From the NCBI RefSeq assembly GCF_014252955.1, contig NZ_JACMIA010000001.1, positions 3,866,258 to 3,930,257 of the forward strand: 64,000 nt of DNA, read 5' to 3'. The notes below the pieces were generated by a model. It did not search any database and was not told the origin of the DNA. It worked only from the letters and a program-made list of their open reading frames with translations. The position numbers and the translations under genes were made by a program. Positions 1 through 9,646 of the stretch are shown in pieces. The stretch is from Stappia sp. 28M-7 (GTDB taxonomy: Bacteria; Pseudomonadota; Alphaproteobacteria; Rhizobiales; Stappiaceae). The first letter of the stretch is position 1, and the number at the start of each line of letters is the position of its first letter.

Positions 1-705
1 CCCCAGGACCATCGTGCCGAAGCGGGCGCGGATCTCGATATGGAAGTCGAGACCCTGGCGGGCGAAGATCTCGGCGAGGATCGCGCCGTAAGGGTCCGCC
101 GGGTCGATGCCGATCAGCGGAAAGGCGGCGATCTCCGCCGCGCCGACGCTGCTGCGTGCGGCAAGCGGGTGGTCGCGATGGGCGACACAGAACAGGTGCC
201 CCTGCGCCAGCGGCTCGAAGACGATCGAGGAATGCTCGAAGCGGTGGCTCATGCACACGAACTGGCCCTTGCCGAGCAGCAGGAAGTCGATGGCCTCCTC
301 GATCTTCAGGATCTCGATGTTCATGCGGATGTCGGGATAGCGGGCCTTCAGCCCGGCCGCCGCCAGCGGCACCATCACATTGGCGATGCTGGGCACGGAG
401 GCGAGCGAGATCTCGACATCGTGGCCGCGTTCCAGCTGGCCGATGGAGACCTGCAGGTGGACGAGCTTCTTGTGGACCTCCTGCAGCTGCAGGAACACCT
501 GCTGCGATTCCGGCGTCGGCACGTAGCGGCCGCCGCTGCGGGTGAAAAGCTTGATGCCGAGCGAAGCTTCCAGATGCTTCATCGTCCGGCTGATGCCGGG
601 CTGGGCGACGTTGAGAATGCGCGCGGCACCGGCAATCGAGCCCGCTACCATGACGGCGCGTAGCACTTCGATCTGGCGGAGCGTCAGCGGGGTCTCGTTG
701 GCCAT
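1..705 (-). CDS. LysR-family transcriptional regulator, 3' end outside window
   Basis: The gene reads leftwards from ATG at 705 and stays open for 235 codons to the window edge, so its C-terminus is missing. The N-terminus carries the LysR winged helix-turn-helix (LTLRQIEVLRAVMVAGSIAG..., then AARILNVAQPGISRTMKHLE at about residues 30-50), followed by the start of a periplasmic-binding-fold effector domain. LysR proteins usually have about 300 residues, so some 65 are lost. It lies behind the amidohydrolase gene in the same direction (60 bases apart), so it may be cotranscribed with it. The effector is unknown; a role in controlling the neighbouring carboxylate/aromatic acid genes is inference from position only. 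Confidence 0.88.
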   Translation of the reverse strand, partial: MANETPLTLRQIEVLRAVMVAGSIAGAARILNVAQPGISRTMKHLEASLGIKLFTRSGGRYVPTPESQQVFLQLQEVHKKLVHLQVSIGQLERGHDVEISLASVPSIANVMVPLAAAGLKARYPDIRMNIEILKIEEAIDFLLLGKGQFVCMSHRFEHSSIVFEPLAQGHLFCVAHRDHPLAARSSVGAAEIAAFPLIGIDPADPYGAILAEIFARQGLDFHIEIRARFGTMVLG

Positions 706-765
706 GCGCGGGCAAGGCTACAGCCGCGCCCGCCGCTTGGAAAGCGGCAGCTCGCCAAAGGCCCC

Positions 766-1545
766 TCAGGCGAGGGAAAGGCCGTAGAGCGCCTTCACCG
801 CCGCAGCATCGTCGCCGATGCCGAAGGCCTCGCGGCCGACGGCCGCCCGGTCGTAGTCGATGATGGCTTCGTGCTGGGTGTGCGGCCAGTCCGTGCCCCA
901 GACCACATGGTCCGGCGGCAGCAGGTCAAGCAGCGCGCGGGCATGCGGGGCGACATCGACCGGCGAGCGGTAGGGAGCGGAGAATTTCACGAAAAGCCGA
1001 GAAACGTCGCCGGCCTGCGCCAGCGCGCAAAGCCAGGGATCGCGGGCCGGATCCGCCTCGTCCGGCAGGCCGAAATGATCGACCACGACCGTGACGCCGC
1101 GCGACAGCAGCGGGCCGACGATGGTCGGCAGGCGCGGCCCCTCCAGCTGGATCTCCACATGCAGGCCGCGCTCGCGCAGGTGCTGAAGCAGCCCGGCGAC
1201 GGCTGGGCTCTCAAGGTCGGGGAGCGGCGCCCCGCGCACCAGGTTCCAGCGGATGCCGCGAATGCCGGCGGCGACCAGTGTATCGAGCGCGGCCGCCTCG
1301 ACATCGTCCGGCACGACCGCGACGCCGGCAAAGCGCTGCGGATCGAGCCGCGACAGGGCATCCAGCAGCTGGGAATTGTCGAAGCCGAGAAAACTGACCT
1401 GGACGATGACGCCGCCGGACAGGCCGTGCCGCGCCATCCCGGCCTGCCAACCGGCCAACGGCGCCGGCACCGCCGGCACGTAGCGCGCACCGCGCGTCGC
1501 CGTCACTTCCTCATAGACATGAACGTGGCAATCGAACCGGATCAT
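766..1545 (-). CDS. Amidohydrolase family 2 (2-pyrone-4,6-dicarboxylate lactonase-like)
   Basis: A 259-residue protein of the amidohydrolase_2 TIM-barrel family. The metal-site start is visible as FDCHVHVYEE near the N-terminus, with a conserved His at VVDHFGLPD in the middle and the terminal metal Asp at WGTDWPH near residue 220. Relatives hydrolyse lactones such as 2-pyrone-4,6-dicarboxylate or act as decarboxylases. The start at 1545 is chosen because GGGAG lies 6 bases upstream; an in-frame ATG at 1569 has no comparable site. It is divergent from the GntR gene at 1633 and the tricarboxylate-type transporter, which suggests hydrolysis of an imported cyclic or carboxylated substrate. The exact substrate cannot be read from the sequence. 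Confidence 0.82.
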   Translation of the reverse strand: MIRFDCHVHVYEEVTATRGARYVPAVPAPLAGWQAGMARHGLSGGVIVQVSFLGFDNSQLLDALSRLDPQRFAGVAVVPDDVEAAALDTLVAAGIRGIRWNLVRGAPLPDLESPAVAGLLQHLRERGLHVEIQLEGPRLPTIVGPLLSRGVTVVVDHFGLPDEADPARDPWLCALAQAGDVSRLFVKFSAPYRSPVDVAPHARALLDLLPPDHVVWGTDWPHTQHEAIIDYDRAAVGREAFGIGDDAAAVKALYGLSLA

Positions 1546-1580
1546 CCGCAACTCCCGAGAAGAATTCATATATATGACTA

Positions 1581-1599
1581 GTTGACTGAATGGGTCAAC
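1581..1599. promoter_or_regulatory. Inverted-repeat operator candidate between amidohydrolase and GntR genes
   Basis: The divergent spacer contains a perfect GTTGAC-N7-GTCAAC inverted repeat, about 35 bases before each start codon. The divergent layout and position make it a likely binding site for the GntR-family product of the gene at 1633. Symmetry is seen; binding is inferred. Confidence 0.55.
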
Positions 1600-1632
1600 A
1601 TCCGCTAAGGAAGATGCGCAGGAGGAGACGGA

Positions 1633-2364
1633 ATGGCCCACAGGATACCCAGCGCGGACGAGCGGCTGCCGGCCTATGCGAGGCTGCGCGACGCCCTTGC
1701 CTCCCGCATTGCCAGCGGCGAATGGGGTCCGAACCACCCGATCCCTTCCGAGGCGCGTCTGGCGCGCGAGTACGGCATCTCCATCGGCACGGTCCGCAAG
1801 GCGGTCGACGGGCTGGTGGCGGAAGGCCTGCTGGAACGGCGCCAGGGCTCGGGCACCTATCTGCGCCGCCCGTCCTTCGACGCGACGCTCTTCCGCTTCT
1901 TCCAGGTGCGTGGCCCCGACGGCGCCCCCTCCTCCATCCCGACCAGCGAGCTGATCCTGCGCGCCCGCACCAAGGCGCCGAAGGAAGCCGAGACGGCACT
2001 CGGCACCGGTGACGTCATCGGCATCATCCGTCTGCGCTCCCTGTCGGACGAGCCGGTCCTCTTCGAAGAGCTCTACATCCGCGCGGATCGCTTTGCCGGC
2101 TTCGAAAGCCTGCCCGACAGCGCCTTCGGGCCGCTGCTGTATCCGCTCTACTTCGAGCGCTTCGGCGTGCTGGTGAAGCGCGCGACGGACGACCTGTCCT
2201 TCGGCCGCGCCGACGAGCAGGTCGCCGCCCGGCTGAAGCTCAAAGCCGGCGACCCGCTGGCGATCATCCGGCGAACCGCCTTCGATATCGACGGAACGCC
2301 CGTCGAGTGGCGCATCGCCCGCGGCAGTGCCGCGCAATTCCACTACCGCAGCGAAATCGGCTGA
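1633..2364 (+). CDS. GntR-family regulator with UTRA effector domain
   Basis: A 243-residue HutC/FarR-type regulator. The N-terminal winged helix includes LPAYARLRDALASRIASGEW and REYGISIGTVRKAVDGLV (about residues 14-60), and the Arg-rich wing RRQGSGTYL follows. The remainder matches a UTRA ligand-binding domain (EELYIRADRFAGFE...). AGGAGGAGACGGA directly precedes the ATG, giving a strong ribosome binding site. The gene is 29 bases upstream of the TctC gene and in the same direction, so regulator and transporter are probably one transcript. It probably represses both itself and the divergent amidohydrolase in response to the transported acid or a product of it. Confidence 0.9.
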   Translation: MAHRIPSADERLPAYARLRDALASRIASGEWGPNHPIPSEARLAREYGISIGTVRKAVDGLVAEGLLERRQGSGTYLRRPSFDATLFRFFQVRGPDGAPSSIPTSELILRARTKAPKEAETALGTGDVIGIIRLRSLSDEPVLFEELYIRADRFAGFESLPDSAFGPLLYPLYFERFGVLVKRATDDLSFGRADEQVAARLKLKAGDPLAIIRRTAFDIDGTPVEWRIARGSAAQFHYRSEIG

Positions 2365-2393
2365 CAAAAGCCGCCTCACGGGAGAGAAACAAC

Positions 2394-3350
2394 ATGAAAA
2401 TCAACAAGATCATTGTCGCAGCAGCCCTGCTCGGCTGCACCTCCATGCCCGCTCTTGCCGACTATCCCGAGCGCCCCATCGAACTCACCATCCCGGCCGG
2501 TGCCGGCGGCGGCACCGACACCAGCGCCCGCAAGCTGGCCCTGCTGCTGGAAGAGAAGCTCGGCACCTCCATCGCCGTGCTCAATGTCGGCGGCGGCGGC
2601 GGCTCGGTCGGCGCCTCGCAGTTCATGCAGGCCAAGCCCGACGGCTACGCGCTCTTCGCCACCTGGAACAGCCCGCTGACCACCGTGCCGCAGGTCCAGA
2701 ACGTCGCCTACACGCTCGACAGCTTCACGCCCATCGCCTCGACCTCCGAGACGGCCTACACGCTGTGCGTCCATCCTGAGTTTCCGGCCGAGACGGGCGA
2801 AGAGTTCCTGGCCGAGCTCGCCGCCAATCCGGACAAGTACACCTACGGCAACGACGGCATCGGCGGCACGATGCAGCTGGCGGCTGAACGCATCTTCCAG
2901 GCCCGCGGCATCAAGGCGGTCGCCATCCCGTTCGGCGGCGCCGGCGAGACGCTGCAGAACTTCCTCGGCAAGCATGTCGACATCTATGGCGGCTCGATCT
3001 CGCCGGTCCTGCCTTACGTGGAGTCCAAGGAGGCCAAGTGCCTCGTGGTGACCTCGGCCGCGGACGTGCCGGCGCTGCCGCAGGCGGCCGGCCTCGAAAG
3101 CCTCGGCCTCGGCGACAAGGAAACCCTGCTGTGGCGGGCGATCCTGGGTCCGAAGGGTCTCGACCAGGCCATCGTCGACAAGCTCGCCGCCGTCATCGAC
3201 GAGGCGGTCAACGACCCGTCCTATGTCGAGTTCCTGGCCTCCAAGGGCGAGGTCCCGAACGTGGTCAAGGGCGAGGCGCTCGGCGAGCGGCTGAAGGCCG
3301 AGTTCGACGCGCTGGCCGTCGTCTCCAAGAACCTGGGCCTGGCGAAGTAA
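2394..3350 (+). CDS. TctC/Bug-type periplasmic substrate-binding protein of a TTT transporter
   Basis: A 318-residue binding protein with a clear Sec signal peptide (MKINKIIVAAALLGCTSMPALA, cleavage near residue 22). The mature part begins with the Bug-family signature YPERPIELTIPAGAGGGTD, and has SQFMQAKPDGYALF and the later GGAGETLQNFLGKHVDI block. Bug proteins usually have about 300 residues, so this is full length. The preceding GGGAGAGAAACAAC gives the start; the longer upstream reading frame is excluded because the signal peptide begins here. TctB and TctA follow at 1 base spacing and overlap, so this is a complete tripartite tricarboxylate transporter. The ligand is likely a carboxylate, not further identifiable. 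Confidence 0.93.
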   Translation: MKINKIIVAAALLGCTSMPALADYPERPIELTIPAGAGGGTDTSARKLALLLEEKLGTSIAVLNVGGGGGSVGASQFMQAKPDGYALFATWNSPLTTVPQVQNVAYTLDSFTPIASTSETAYTLCVHPEFPAETGEEFLAELAANPDKYTYGNDGIGGTMQLAAERIFQARGIKAVAIPFGGAGETLQNFLGKHVDIYGGSISPVLPYVESKEAKCLVVTSAADVPALPQAAGLESLGLGDKETLLWRAILGPKGLDQAIVDKLAAVIDEAVNDPSYVEFLASKGEVPNVVKGEALGERLKAEFDALAVVSKNLGLAK

Positions 3351-3351
3351 G

Positions 3352-3798
3352 ATGGAGCGCAGCCAGGACCTGGCCCTTGGCCTGCTCTTCGCGGGCCTCG
3401 GCCTGGCGGCCGCGTGGCAGGCCGGCTCCTATCAGGGAGCCGGCGGCACCTACCCGATGGTGCTGGGTCTGGTCCTGGCGCTGTGCGGCGCTCTGGTGAT
3501 GCTGCGCGCCGCCCGTTCGAAAACCGATGCGCCGCGGCGGCTCGTCGACGTGCCGGCCAACCTCGTGAAGGCGCTGGCCGCCGGCGTGATCTACGTGGCG
3601 CTGATCCTGCCGCTCGGCTTCTACACCGCCTCCGCGCTGCTGATGCTGGCGCTGCCGCCGGTGCTGGGCTTCCGCCGCCCGCTCTACACGGCGATCGTGG
3701 CGGCAAGCTTCGTCGCGCTGGTCTGGATCGTCTTCTCGCTGGTGCTCAACAAGCCGCTGCCGCCCGAGCTGTGGGCCGCCTCGCGCCTTGGAGGCTGA
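3352..3798 (+). CDS. TctB-family small membrane subunit of TTT transporter
   Basis: A 148-residue membrane protein with about four hydrophobic segments (around residues 5-20, 30-48, 72-105 and 112-133). Such short, poorly conserved proteins occur between TctC and TctA in tripartite tricarboxylate transporter operons. Start codon is one base after the TctC stop, and the gene ends just before the TctA start, so it is cotranslated with both. Identification rests on size, topology and position more than on sequence motifs. Confidence 0.85.
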   Translation: MERSQDLALGLLFAGLGLAAAWQAGSYQGAGGTYPMVLGLVLALCGALVMLRAARSKTDAPRRLVDVPANLVKALAAGVIYVALILPLGFYTASALLMLALPPVLGFRRPLYTAIVAASFVALVWIVFSLVLNKPLPPELWAASRLGG

Positions 3799-3799
3799 G

Positions 3800-5308
3800 A
3801 TGGACTTTTTCCTGAACGCCGCCTCCGCCGTGATGGCGACCGGGCCACTGGTCGCCATGCTGGGCGCGACGCTGCTCGGCGTGCTGATCGGCGCCCTGCC
3901 TGGCCTCAACCCGGTCATGGCCATCGCCCTCTTGCTGCCGCTGACCTACTCGATGGACCCGCTGGTGGCCCTTGCCATGGTCGCCGGCATCTACAACGGC
4001 TCGATGTATGGCGGCGCGATCCCGGCGATCCTGCTGCGCATTCCGGGCACCCCGGCTTCCATCGCCACCACCTTCGACGGCTTCCCGATGGCCGAGAAGG
4101 GCGAAGCGGCCAAGGCGCTGAAGATCGCCTGCTGGTCGTCGGCCATCGGCGGCATCGCCAGCGCGCTGGCCCTGATGACCGTCGGGCCGCTGCTGGCCCG
4201 CGCGACGCTCTATTTCGGCCCGGCCGAATATTTCTGGATCGCCATTTTCGGCATGGCCTCGGTCGGCGTCATGGTCGGCAGCGACCCGGTCAAGGGCATC
4301 ATGGCGGCGGTGCTCGGTCTGCTGCTCGGAACGGTCGGCATCGACCAGCTGTCGGGCCAGGCGCGCTACACGTTCGACCAGCCATGGCTGCTCGGCGGGC
4401 TCGACCTGGTGGTCGTGCTGGTCGGCCTCTACGCCTTGCCGCCGGTCCTGCAACTGGCCGAAAAGTGCGATTTGAAAGGCCTTTCGGCCGCCCAGCTGCG
4501 GCTTTCCAGCGTGCCGTTCCGCAAGGGCGAGGTCAAAGGCCTGCTGCCGACCTGGGGCCGCTCGTCGCTGATCGGCATCTTCGTCGGCATCCTGCCGGGC
4601 GCGGGCGGCAACATCGCCGCGTTCCTGAGCTACAACGCCGCCAAGAACGCCAGTTCCGAGCCCGACAGCTTCGGAAAGGGCAACCCGCAAGGCGTGGCGG
4701 CGGCGGAATGCGGCAACAATGCCGACAACGCCGCCTCGATGATTCCGGCTCTGACCCTTGGCATTCCTGGCAATGTGGTCGCCGCGCTGGTGCTGAGCGC
4801 GCTGATGATCCACGGGCTGCAGCCGGGGCCGCAGCTGTTCCACCAGAACCCGGTGCTGGTCGGCGGCTTCATGATCGAGATGCTGCTGACCTCGGTGCTG
4901 ATCCTGCTGGTCGGCGGCGCTGCCGCGACACGAATTTTCGCGCAGATTCAAAGGCTTCCGGGCGTCCTTCTGGTGCCCTCGATCCTGGTGCTGATGTGCG
5001 TCGGCGTCTATGTGATCAACGGACGGCCGGTCGACCTGTGGGTGATGCTGGCGGCGGGTGCTGCCGGCTACCTGCTCGAAAAGCTGAACGTGCCGCTGGC
5101 GCCGATCATCCTGGGCATGATCCTGGGACCGATGGCCGAGCAGAGCGTGCGCCGCGCGCTCTTGATCAGCCGGGGCGATCCGGTGGAGCTGCTGACGCGG
5201 CCGATCTCGGCGGTGCTGGCCGCGGCGACGCTGGCGATGATCCTGTGGCCCGTGATGAAGGCACTGAAGCGCCGCCGCACCAAAAAGATGAGCGAAAACA
5301 ACGCTTGA
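3800..5308 (+). CDS. TctA-family large permease of TTT transporter
   Basis: A 502-residue permease with about 12 membrane segments. Family motifs are easy to see: LIGALPGLNPVMAIALLLPL near the N-terminus, GGAIPAILLRIPGTPAS (about residues 70-87), and the second half repeat GILPGAGGNIAAFLSYNAAK plus AAECGNNADNAASMIPALTL. The two-fold repeat of the GLNP/PGAGG region is typical. An ATG at 3788 is in frame, but the GGAGG at 3790-3794 places the start at 3800. It moves the substrate delivered by the TctC protein across the inner membrane, using an ion gradient. It is the last gene of the operon. Confidence 0.93.
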   Translation: MDFFLNAASAVMATGPLVAMLGATLLGVLIGALPGLNPVMAIALLLPLTYSMDPLVALAMVAGIYNGSMYGGAIPAILLRIPGTPASIATTFDGFPMAEKGEAAKALKIACWSSAIGGIASALALMTVGPLLARATLYFGPAEYFWIAIFGMASVGVMVGSDPVKGIMAAVLGLLLGTVGIDQLSGQARYTFDQPWLLGGLDLVVVLVGLYALPPVLQLAEKCDLKGLSAAQLRLSSVPFRKGEVKGLLPTWGRSSLIGIFVGILPGAGGNIAAFLSYNAAKNASSEPDSFGKGNPQGVAAAECGNNADNAASMIPALTLGIPGNVVAALVLSALMIHGLQPGPQLFHQNPVLVGGFMIEMLLTSVLILLVGGAAATRIFAQIQRLPGVLLVPSILVLMCVGVYVINGRPVDLWVMLAAGAAGYLLEKLNVPLAPIILGMILGPMAEQSVRRALLISRGDPVELLTRPISAVLAAATLAMILWPVMKALKRRRTKKMSENNA

Positions 5309-5323
5309 GAGAATTTCGAGAAT

Positions 5324-5347
5324 TTTCGAGACGGATTTTGCAAAATT
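5324..5347. repeat. 24-bp dispersed intergenic repeat, copy 1
   Basis: A 24-base string beginning TTTCGAGACGG and ending TTGCAAAATT is repeated exactly at 62180-62203, also behind a transporter operon. It contains the palindrome ATTTTGCAAAAT. Copies of the shorter TTTCGAG lie around it at 5314, 5324 and 5345. Function unknown. Confidence 0.6.
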
Positions 5348-5380
5348 TCGAGAAATCTTGACGCAAGCGCTCTCAATCGT

Positions 5381-5419
5381 CTCAAAAAACGACGCCCGGA
5401 CGGTGTTCCGTCCGGGCGT
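5381..5419 (-). terminator. Rho-independent terminator behind the M20 peptidase gene
   Basis: A perfect 12-base stem (5392-5403 with 5408-5419) closed by a TGTT loop is flanked by CAAAAAAC, which reads as a T run on the minus strand directly behind the hairpin. It therefore ends the minus-strand peptide operon. The hairpin may also help stop plus-strand transcripts from the TctA gene, but no T run follows on that side. The rest of 5309-5580 holds no gene. Confidence 0.8.
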
Positions 5420-5580
5420 TGTCGTATGCGAGGATATCTCGAACCTATCCCCGGAAGCGGGCGACGACCGGCTGTACGCTTATCCCCGCCAGCAGTTTTC
5501 CAGTAATCCCCGCCGGTCCGACCCGTGGCATGATGGCGACGGATCGGACGAGCAGGTTTGCCGATTGAAGCGGCGGCGTC

Positions 5581-6996
5581 TCAGGCGGTCGCTTCGGCCG
5601 TCTTGCCGGCGCGGGCCGCGTTCGCCTCGCCGATGTCCCAGAACAGGCCGGCCATCATCGCCAGCGCTTCGCGGGTCATGGAATGGAGCGCGTGCTCGTT
5701 CGGCGCGTGCTGGGAGCAGCCGGGGTAGGAATGCGGCACCCAGACGGTCGGCAGGCCGAGAATGTCGGCGAAGGTCTCGTTCGGCAGCGAGCCGGCGAGA
5801 TTCGGCAGGATCGCCGGCTTCTTGCCCGTAGTCGCCTCGATAGAGGTCTTGACGCGCGTGACCCAGGGATGGTCGGGGTCGAGGCGCGTTGCATGGAAGA
5901 AGCCGCGGTCGGCCGGGACGATCTCGACCATCTGGAAGCCGTTGGCATCGAGATGGCGACGCAGCGCCGGCAGGATGTCGTCGGGATCCGTGCCGACCAC
6001 ATAGCGCAGCTGGCAATGGGCATGGGCTCGGCCCGAGATGGCGTTGACCGGAGCGGACGGCACGCCGCTCGTCTGGGCCAGAATGGCGAAGCTGTTCCAG
6101 CCGAAGACGCGCTCGGACGGGGTGAGGCTCTCCTCGCCCCAGTCGGTGTCGACGGAGGGGCCGTCGAAACCGCCGACCGGGCAATCCTTCAGCGCCTCGC
6201 GCACGGCCGGCGTCAGGCTGGTCGGGCGCCATTCCGGCACCTGGATCTGGCCGCGGCGGTCGGTGATGGAGGCGAGTGCATGGGCCAGCACCATGGCCGG
6301 GTCGCGCAGCAGCCCGCCCCAGTTGCCCGAATGGTGGGCGCCCTCGCGCAGCTCGACGCGCAGGTCGAAATTGACCGCGCCGCGCGAGCCCATGAACAGG
6401 GTCGGACGGTCGGGATGCAGGCGCGGGCCGTCGGAGGCGATCAGCACGTCGGCGGCGAAGGTCTCGCGGTTCTGCGAGAACAGCTCGGCAAGGCCGGGCG
6501 AGCCGCATTCCTCGCCCATCTCGATGATGATCTTGCAGTTGAAGCCGAGCGAGCCGCGCTCCTCAAGGATCGTCCGCAGCGCCGCGATATTGATGCAGTG
6601 CTGACCCTTGTTGTCGGCGGTGCCGCGCCCGTAGAGCTTGTCGCCCTCGCGCACCAGGCGGAAGGGATGCAGCCCCTCGCGCCACTGGTCGGTCTGGGCG
6701 CGGATGACGTCGCCATGGCCGTAGGTGAGCACGGTCTCGAAGGCCGGGTCCTCGATGCGCTCGGCGAAGAGGAAGGGCACGGACGGGTCAACCGGGTTGG
6801 TCATGATGCGGCAGGTGAAGCCGAGGCCGGTGAGCTTGGGCTCCATCTCCTCGACGAGGTAGCGCATCAGCTCCGAGCGGCGGGACGGATCCTGGCTCTC
6901 GGTCTCGAAGGCGAGCATGCGGGCAAGCTCGGTCTCGTAGCCGCCGCTCGAAAGGAAATTGTCGATGCGCGCGATGACGCTGTCACGGTTTGCCAC
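5581..6996 (-). CDS. M20-family metallopeptidase (dipeptidase/carboxypeptidase type)
   Basis: A 471-residue zinc peptidase of the M20 family. The expected metal and catalytic residues appear in order: YGHGDVI (His metal ligand, catalytic Asp), [10 protein letters not shown] (bridging Asp), [10 protein letters not shown] (catalytic Glu and Glu ligand), IASDGPR (Asp ligand) and a late HAPNEHAL (His ligand); the dimerisation domain lies between. The likely start is GTG at 6996, one base after the stop of the gamma-glutamyltransferase gene, with AGGGAG 6 bases upstream. It is the last gene of the peptide ABC operon and lacks a signal peptide, so it probably cleaves imported di- or oligopeptides, such as Cys-Gly left by the transferase, in the cytoplasm. 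Confidence 0.9.
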   Translation of the reverse strand: MANRDSVIARIDNFLSSGGYETELARMLAFETESQDPSRRSELMRYLVEEMEPKLTGLGFTCRIMTNPVDPSVPFLFAERIEDPAFETVLTYGHGDVIRAQTDQWREGLHPFRLVREGDKLYGRGTADNKGQHCINIAALRTILEERGSLGFNCKIIIEMGEECGSPGLAELFSQNRETFAADVLIASDGPRLHPDRPTLFMGSRGAVNFDLRVELREGAHHSGNWGGLLRDPAMVLAHALASITDRRGQIQVPEWRPTSLTPAVREALKDCPVGGFDGPSVDTDWGEESLTPSERVFGWNSFAILAQTSGVPSAPVNAISGRAHAHCQLRYVVGTDPDDILPALRRHLDANGFQMVEIVPADRGFFHATRLDPDHPWVTRVKTSIEATTGKKPAILPNLAGSLPNETFADILGLPTVWVPHSYPGCSQHAPNEHALHSMTREALAMMAGLFWDIGEANAARAGKTAEATA

Positions 6997-6997
6997 G

Positions 6998-8581
6998 TCA
7001 GGCTCCCTCGGTTTCGGGCACGGCGTCGCCCCATGGCGACATGATCTCCGTGCACCCCATGTTGATGCCGTCCTGCCGCAGCACGCCCGCCGGGCAGGCG
7101 AAGGCATACGGGAAGACGGTGCGGCGGGTGGCCGTCACCGGATGGACGGCGGACAGCGCGGACACGACCGACTGCGGCAGCGTCTCGTCGGCGAGGATCG
7201 CCTCGCCGCCGCTGTTGTCGATGCGCGGCTGGTGGAAGGCCCCTTCCAGGGACATGTCGAAGTCCATCAGGAAGGAGGTGAGGTTGAGCACGGCCGGCAG
7301 GATCTTGCGGCCGCCGGACGCGCCGATGGCGAAACGCCGGCCATCCTTCTCGCCGATGGCCGGGCAGACGTTCATCAGGCAGGCCTTGTTGGGCGCCAGC
7401 GAGTTCGGCTTGCCGGGCTCCGGATCGAACCACATGATGCCGTTGTTCATCAGGAGGCCGGTCGACGGCGAGACGACGCGCGAACCGAACACCGCCAGCA
7501 GCGTCTGGGTGACCGCGCACATGTTGCCGTGCCGGTCGACGACGCTGAAATGGGTGGTGCAGGACGGGGTGCCGGAGCCCTCCGCCTCGCCCGTGTCGCC
7601 CATTTCGCGCAGGCGCCGCTCGTAACTGGCCGACAGGGCGCGGGCCATCTCGGAATAGCTGGTGCCGTCCGGCGCGGAGGACGGCGTGAAGGCGGCCTCC
7701 ATCATCGCCAGGCATTCGACGAGATTGGCGCCCGCCGTCAGGCCGCGCGCGGCATGGACCGTGCCGCCGCGATAGGAGGTCTCCAGCGCGGGAGCGAGAA
7801 CCGCCCGGTAGGCGGCAAGGTCGGCCTGCGACAGCGAACCGCCCTTGGCCTGGACGTCGGCGGCCATCGCCGCGGCGATGTCGCCCTCGTAGAAGTCGCG
7901 CGCGCCGGCCTCGGCAATGCGCCGCAGCGTGCCGGCCAGCCGGGTCTGGTCGAGCCGCAGGTTGGGAACCGCGGTCCAGCCGGAGGATTTCGGCCAGATC
8001 CCGTCGTCGAGGAACATGGCCGCGGCATCGGGATCCTTGGCAAGCTCGCGCGCCACGGAGGAGATGATCAGCGAAGCGTACCAGTCGACCAGCATGCCCT
8101 CGGCGGCAAGGTCGGCGGCCGGCATGACAAGGTCCTTCCACCCCATCCGGCCCCAGGTGGCATGCGCCAGTTCCATGCCGGCAACGGTGCCGGGAACCGC
8201 GATCGCCGTGGCGCCCTGGACGTTGCGGTCCTCGACCACGGACGGCCAGGGGAAGAGGTCGTTCGACTTGCCCGCACCCGACAGCGGGTAGTCGGCCGGA
8301 TCGAGGGCGGCGGGCGAGCGCATGCCGAAATTGATGCTGTGCGCCTTCTGCTCGTCCTCGCGCCACAGGACCATGGCCCCGCCCCCCGCAGGGCCGCTCA
8401 TCCACGGCTCCAGCACGCCGACGGCGAAGGAGACGGCAACCGCCGCATCCACCGCATCGCCCCCGGCGGCCAGGACGGCGGCGCCGGTCTCGGCGGCCAC
8501 CCGGTGCTGGGAGGCGACGACGCCGCCCCTGGTCTCGATCACATGCTTGCGCATGGACTGGGTGCGCGAAAGATTGCTCAT
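6998..8581 (-). CDS. ggt: Gamma-glutamyltransferase family protein, cytoplasmic type
   Basis: A 527-residue Ntn-hydrolase of the gamma-glutamyltransferase family. The autocleavage site and nucleophile lie at [13 protein letters not shown], with Thr342 as the expected new N-terminus of the small subunit; the substrate-side [12 protein letters not shown] and the late ASGGRKI block are also present. Family members hydrolyse or transfer the gamma-glutamyl group of glutathione and related peptides. E. coli and most homologues are exported, but here the N-terminus ([20 protein letters not shown]) has no signal peptide, so it is predicted to act inside the cell. It sits between a peptide ABC importer and an M20 peptidase in one operon, which suggests uptake followed by intracellular breakdown of gamma-glutamyl peptides. 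It may act on a different gamma-glutamyl amide. Confidence 0.9.
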   Translation of the reverse strand: MSNLSRTQSMRKHVIETRGGVVASQHRVAAETGAAVLAAGGDAVDAAVAVSFAVGVLEPWMSGPAGGGAMVLWREDEQKAHSINFGMRSPAALDPADYPLSGAGKSNDLFPWPSVVEDRNVQGATAIAVPGTVAGMELAHATWGRMGWKDLVMPAADLAAEGMLVDWYASLIISSVARELAKDPDAAAMFLDDGIWPKSSGWTAVPNLRLDQTRLAGTLRRIAEAGARDFYEGDIAAAMAADVQAKGGSLSQADLAAYRAVLAPALETSYRGGTVHAARGLTAGANLVECLAMMEAAFTPSSAPDGTSYSEMARALSASYERRLREMGDTGEAEGSGTPSCTTHFSVVDRHGNMCAVTQTLLAVFGSRVVSPSTGLLMNNGIMWFDPEPGKPNSLAPNKACLMNVCPAIGEKDGRRFAIGASGGRKILPAVLNLTSFLMDFDMSLEGAFHQPRIDNSGGEAILADETLPQSVVSALSAVHPVTATRRTVFPYAFACPAGVLRQDGINMGCTEIMSPWGDAVPETEGA

Positions 8582-8623
8582 GGGCGGCTCCTCACCACAG
8601 ACGGGACGACGGTGCGGCGATGA

Positions 8624-9646
8624 TCAGCTGGCGGGCGCCGCGTGCAGATGGCAGTCGACATGGCCCTGCGGCCCGGCGACATGAGGGGGCGGGGTGGTCT
8701 TGCAGATGTCCATGACCTTCGCGCAGCGCGGATGGAAATGGCAGCCGGACGGCGGGTCGATGGGGTTGGGATAGGTCGCGCCGAGATGGGTGTCGGGCAC
8801 CGAAAGGTTCGGGTCCGGCGTCAGCACGGATTCCAGCAGCGCCTGCGTATAAGGGTGGCGCGGGCCGGCGAAGAGTTCGGACGCCGGGGCCTCCTCGACG
8901 ATCTTGCCGAGATACATGACGGCAACGCGCGTCGCCAGATGCTCGACCACCGCCAGATTGTGGCTGATGAACAGATAGGTGAGGCCCAGTTCCTCGCGCA
9001 GGTCGCCGAGCAGGTTGAGGATCTGCGACTGCACCGACACGTCGAGCGCCGAGGTCGGCTCGTCGCAGATGACGATTTCCGGGTTCATCACCAGCGCGCG
9101 GGCAATGGCGACGCGCTGGCGCTGGCCGCCCGACAGCTGGTTGGGATAGCCGCGCAGCACGCGCTGCGGCAGGCCGACGAGATCGAGCATGCGTGCAACG
9201 GACTTGGCCCGCGAGGCGCTGTCGCCGATCTTGTGGACCACCAGCGGCAGGGCGATGATGTCCTCGATGCTCTTGCGCGGGTTGAGCGAGGAGTACGGGT
9301 CCTGGAAGATCGGCTGGATCCGCCGGGCGAGCACGGTGCGCTCGCGCGCGGTGACCTCGCGCCCGTCGATCAGCACCTTGCCGGAGGTCGGCGCCTCCAG
9401 ACCCAGCAGGATCTTGGCGAGCGTGGACTTGCCGCAACCGCTCTCGCCGACGAGGCCGAGCACGTCCTTGCGGTGGATCTTCAGGTTGACGCCGCCGAGC
9501 GCATGCAGCGGCTTGGGGGCGGAGAACATGCCCTGCTTGACCCGGTAGGTCTTGGTGACGCCGGCGAGTTCCAGGACCGGAACGGCGCTGGCGTCGGACG
9601 CGGCGGCCGGGGCCGCGGCAGCTTCGGTCGTCGTGGTGGGGCTCAT
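8624..9646 (-). CDS. Peptide ABC transporter ATP-binding subunit, DppF/OppF type
   Basis: A 340-residue ATPase with Walker A GESGCGKST, signature LSGGQRQRVAIARAL, Walker B VICDEPTSALD and switch His ISHNLAVV. The C-terminal oligopeptide-transporter tail is present, with the Cys cluster characteristic of the family (GCHFHPRCAKVMDICKTTPP). It starts at ATG 9646 within the stop codon of the DppD-type gene (ATGA overlap), so the two ATPases are translationally coupled. Paired with the next gene it powers import by the two permeases upstream. Confidence 0.92.
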   Translation of the reverse strand: MSPTTTTEAAAAPAAASDASAVPVLELAGVTKTYRVKQGMFSAPKPLHALGGVNLKIHRKDVLGLVGESGCGKSTLAKILLGLEAPTSGKVLIDGREVTARERTVLARRIQPIFQDPYSSLNPRKSIEDIIALPLVVHKIGDSASRAKSVARMLDLVGLPQRVLRGYPNQLSGGQRQRVAIARALVMNPEIVICDEPTSALDVSVQSQILNLLGDLREELGLTYLFISHNLAVVEHLATRVAVMYLGKIVEEAPASELFAGPRHPYTQALLESVLTPDPNLSVPDTHLGATYPNPIDPPSGCHFHPRCAKVMDICKTTPPPHVAGPQGHVDCHLHAAPAS

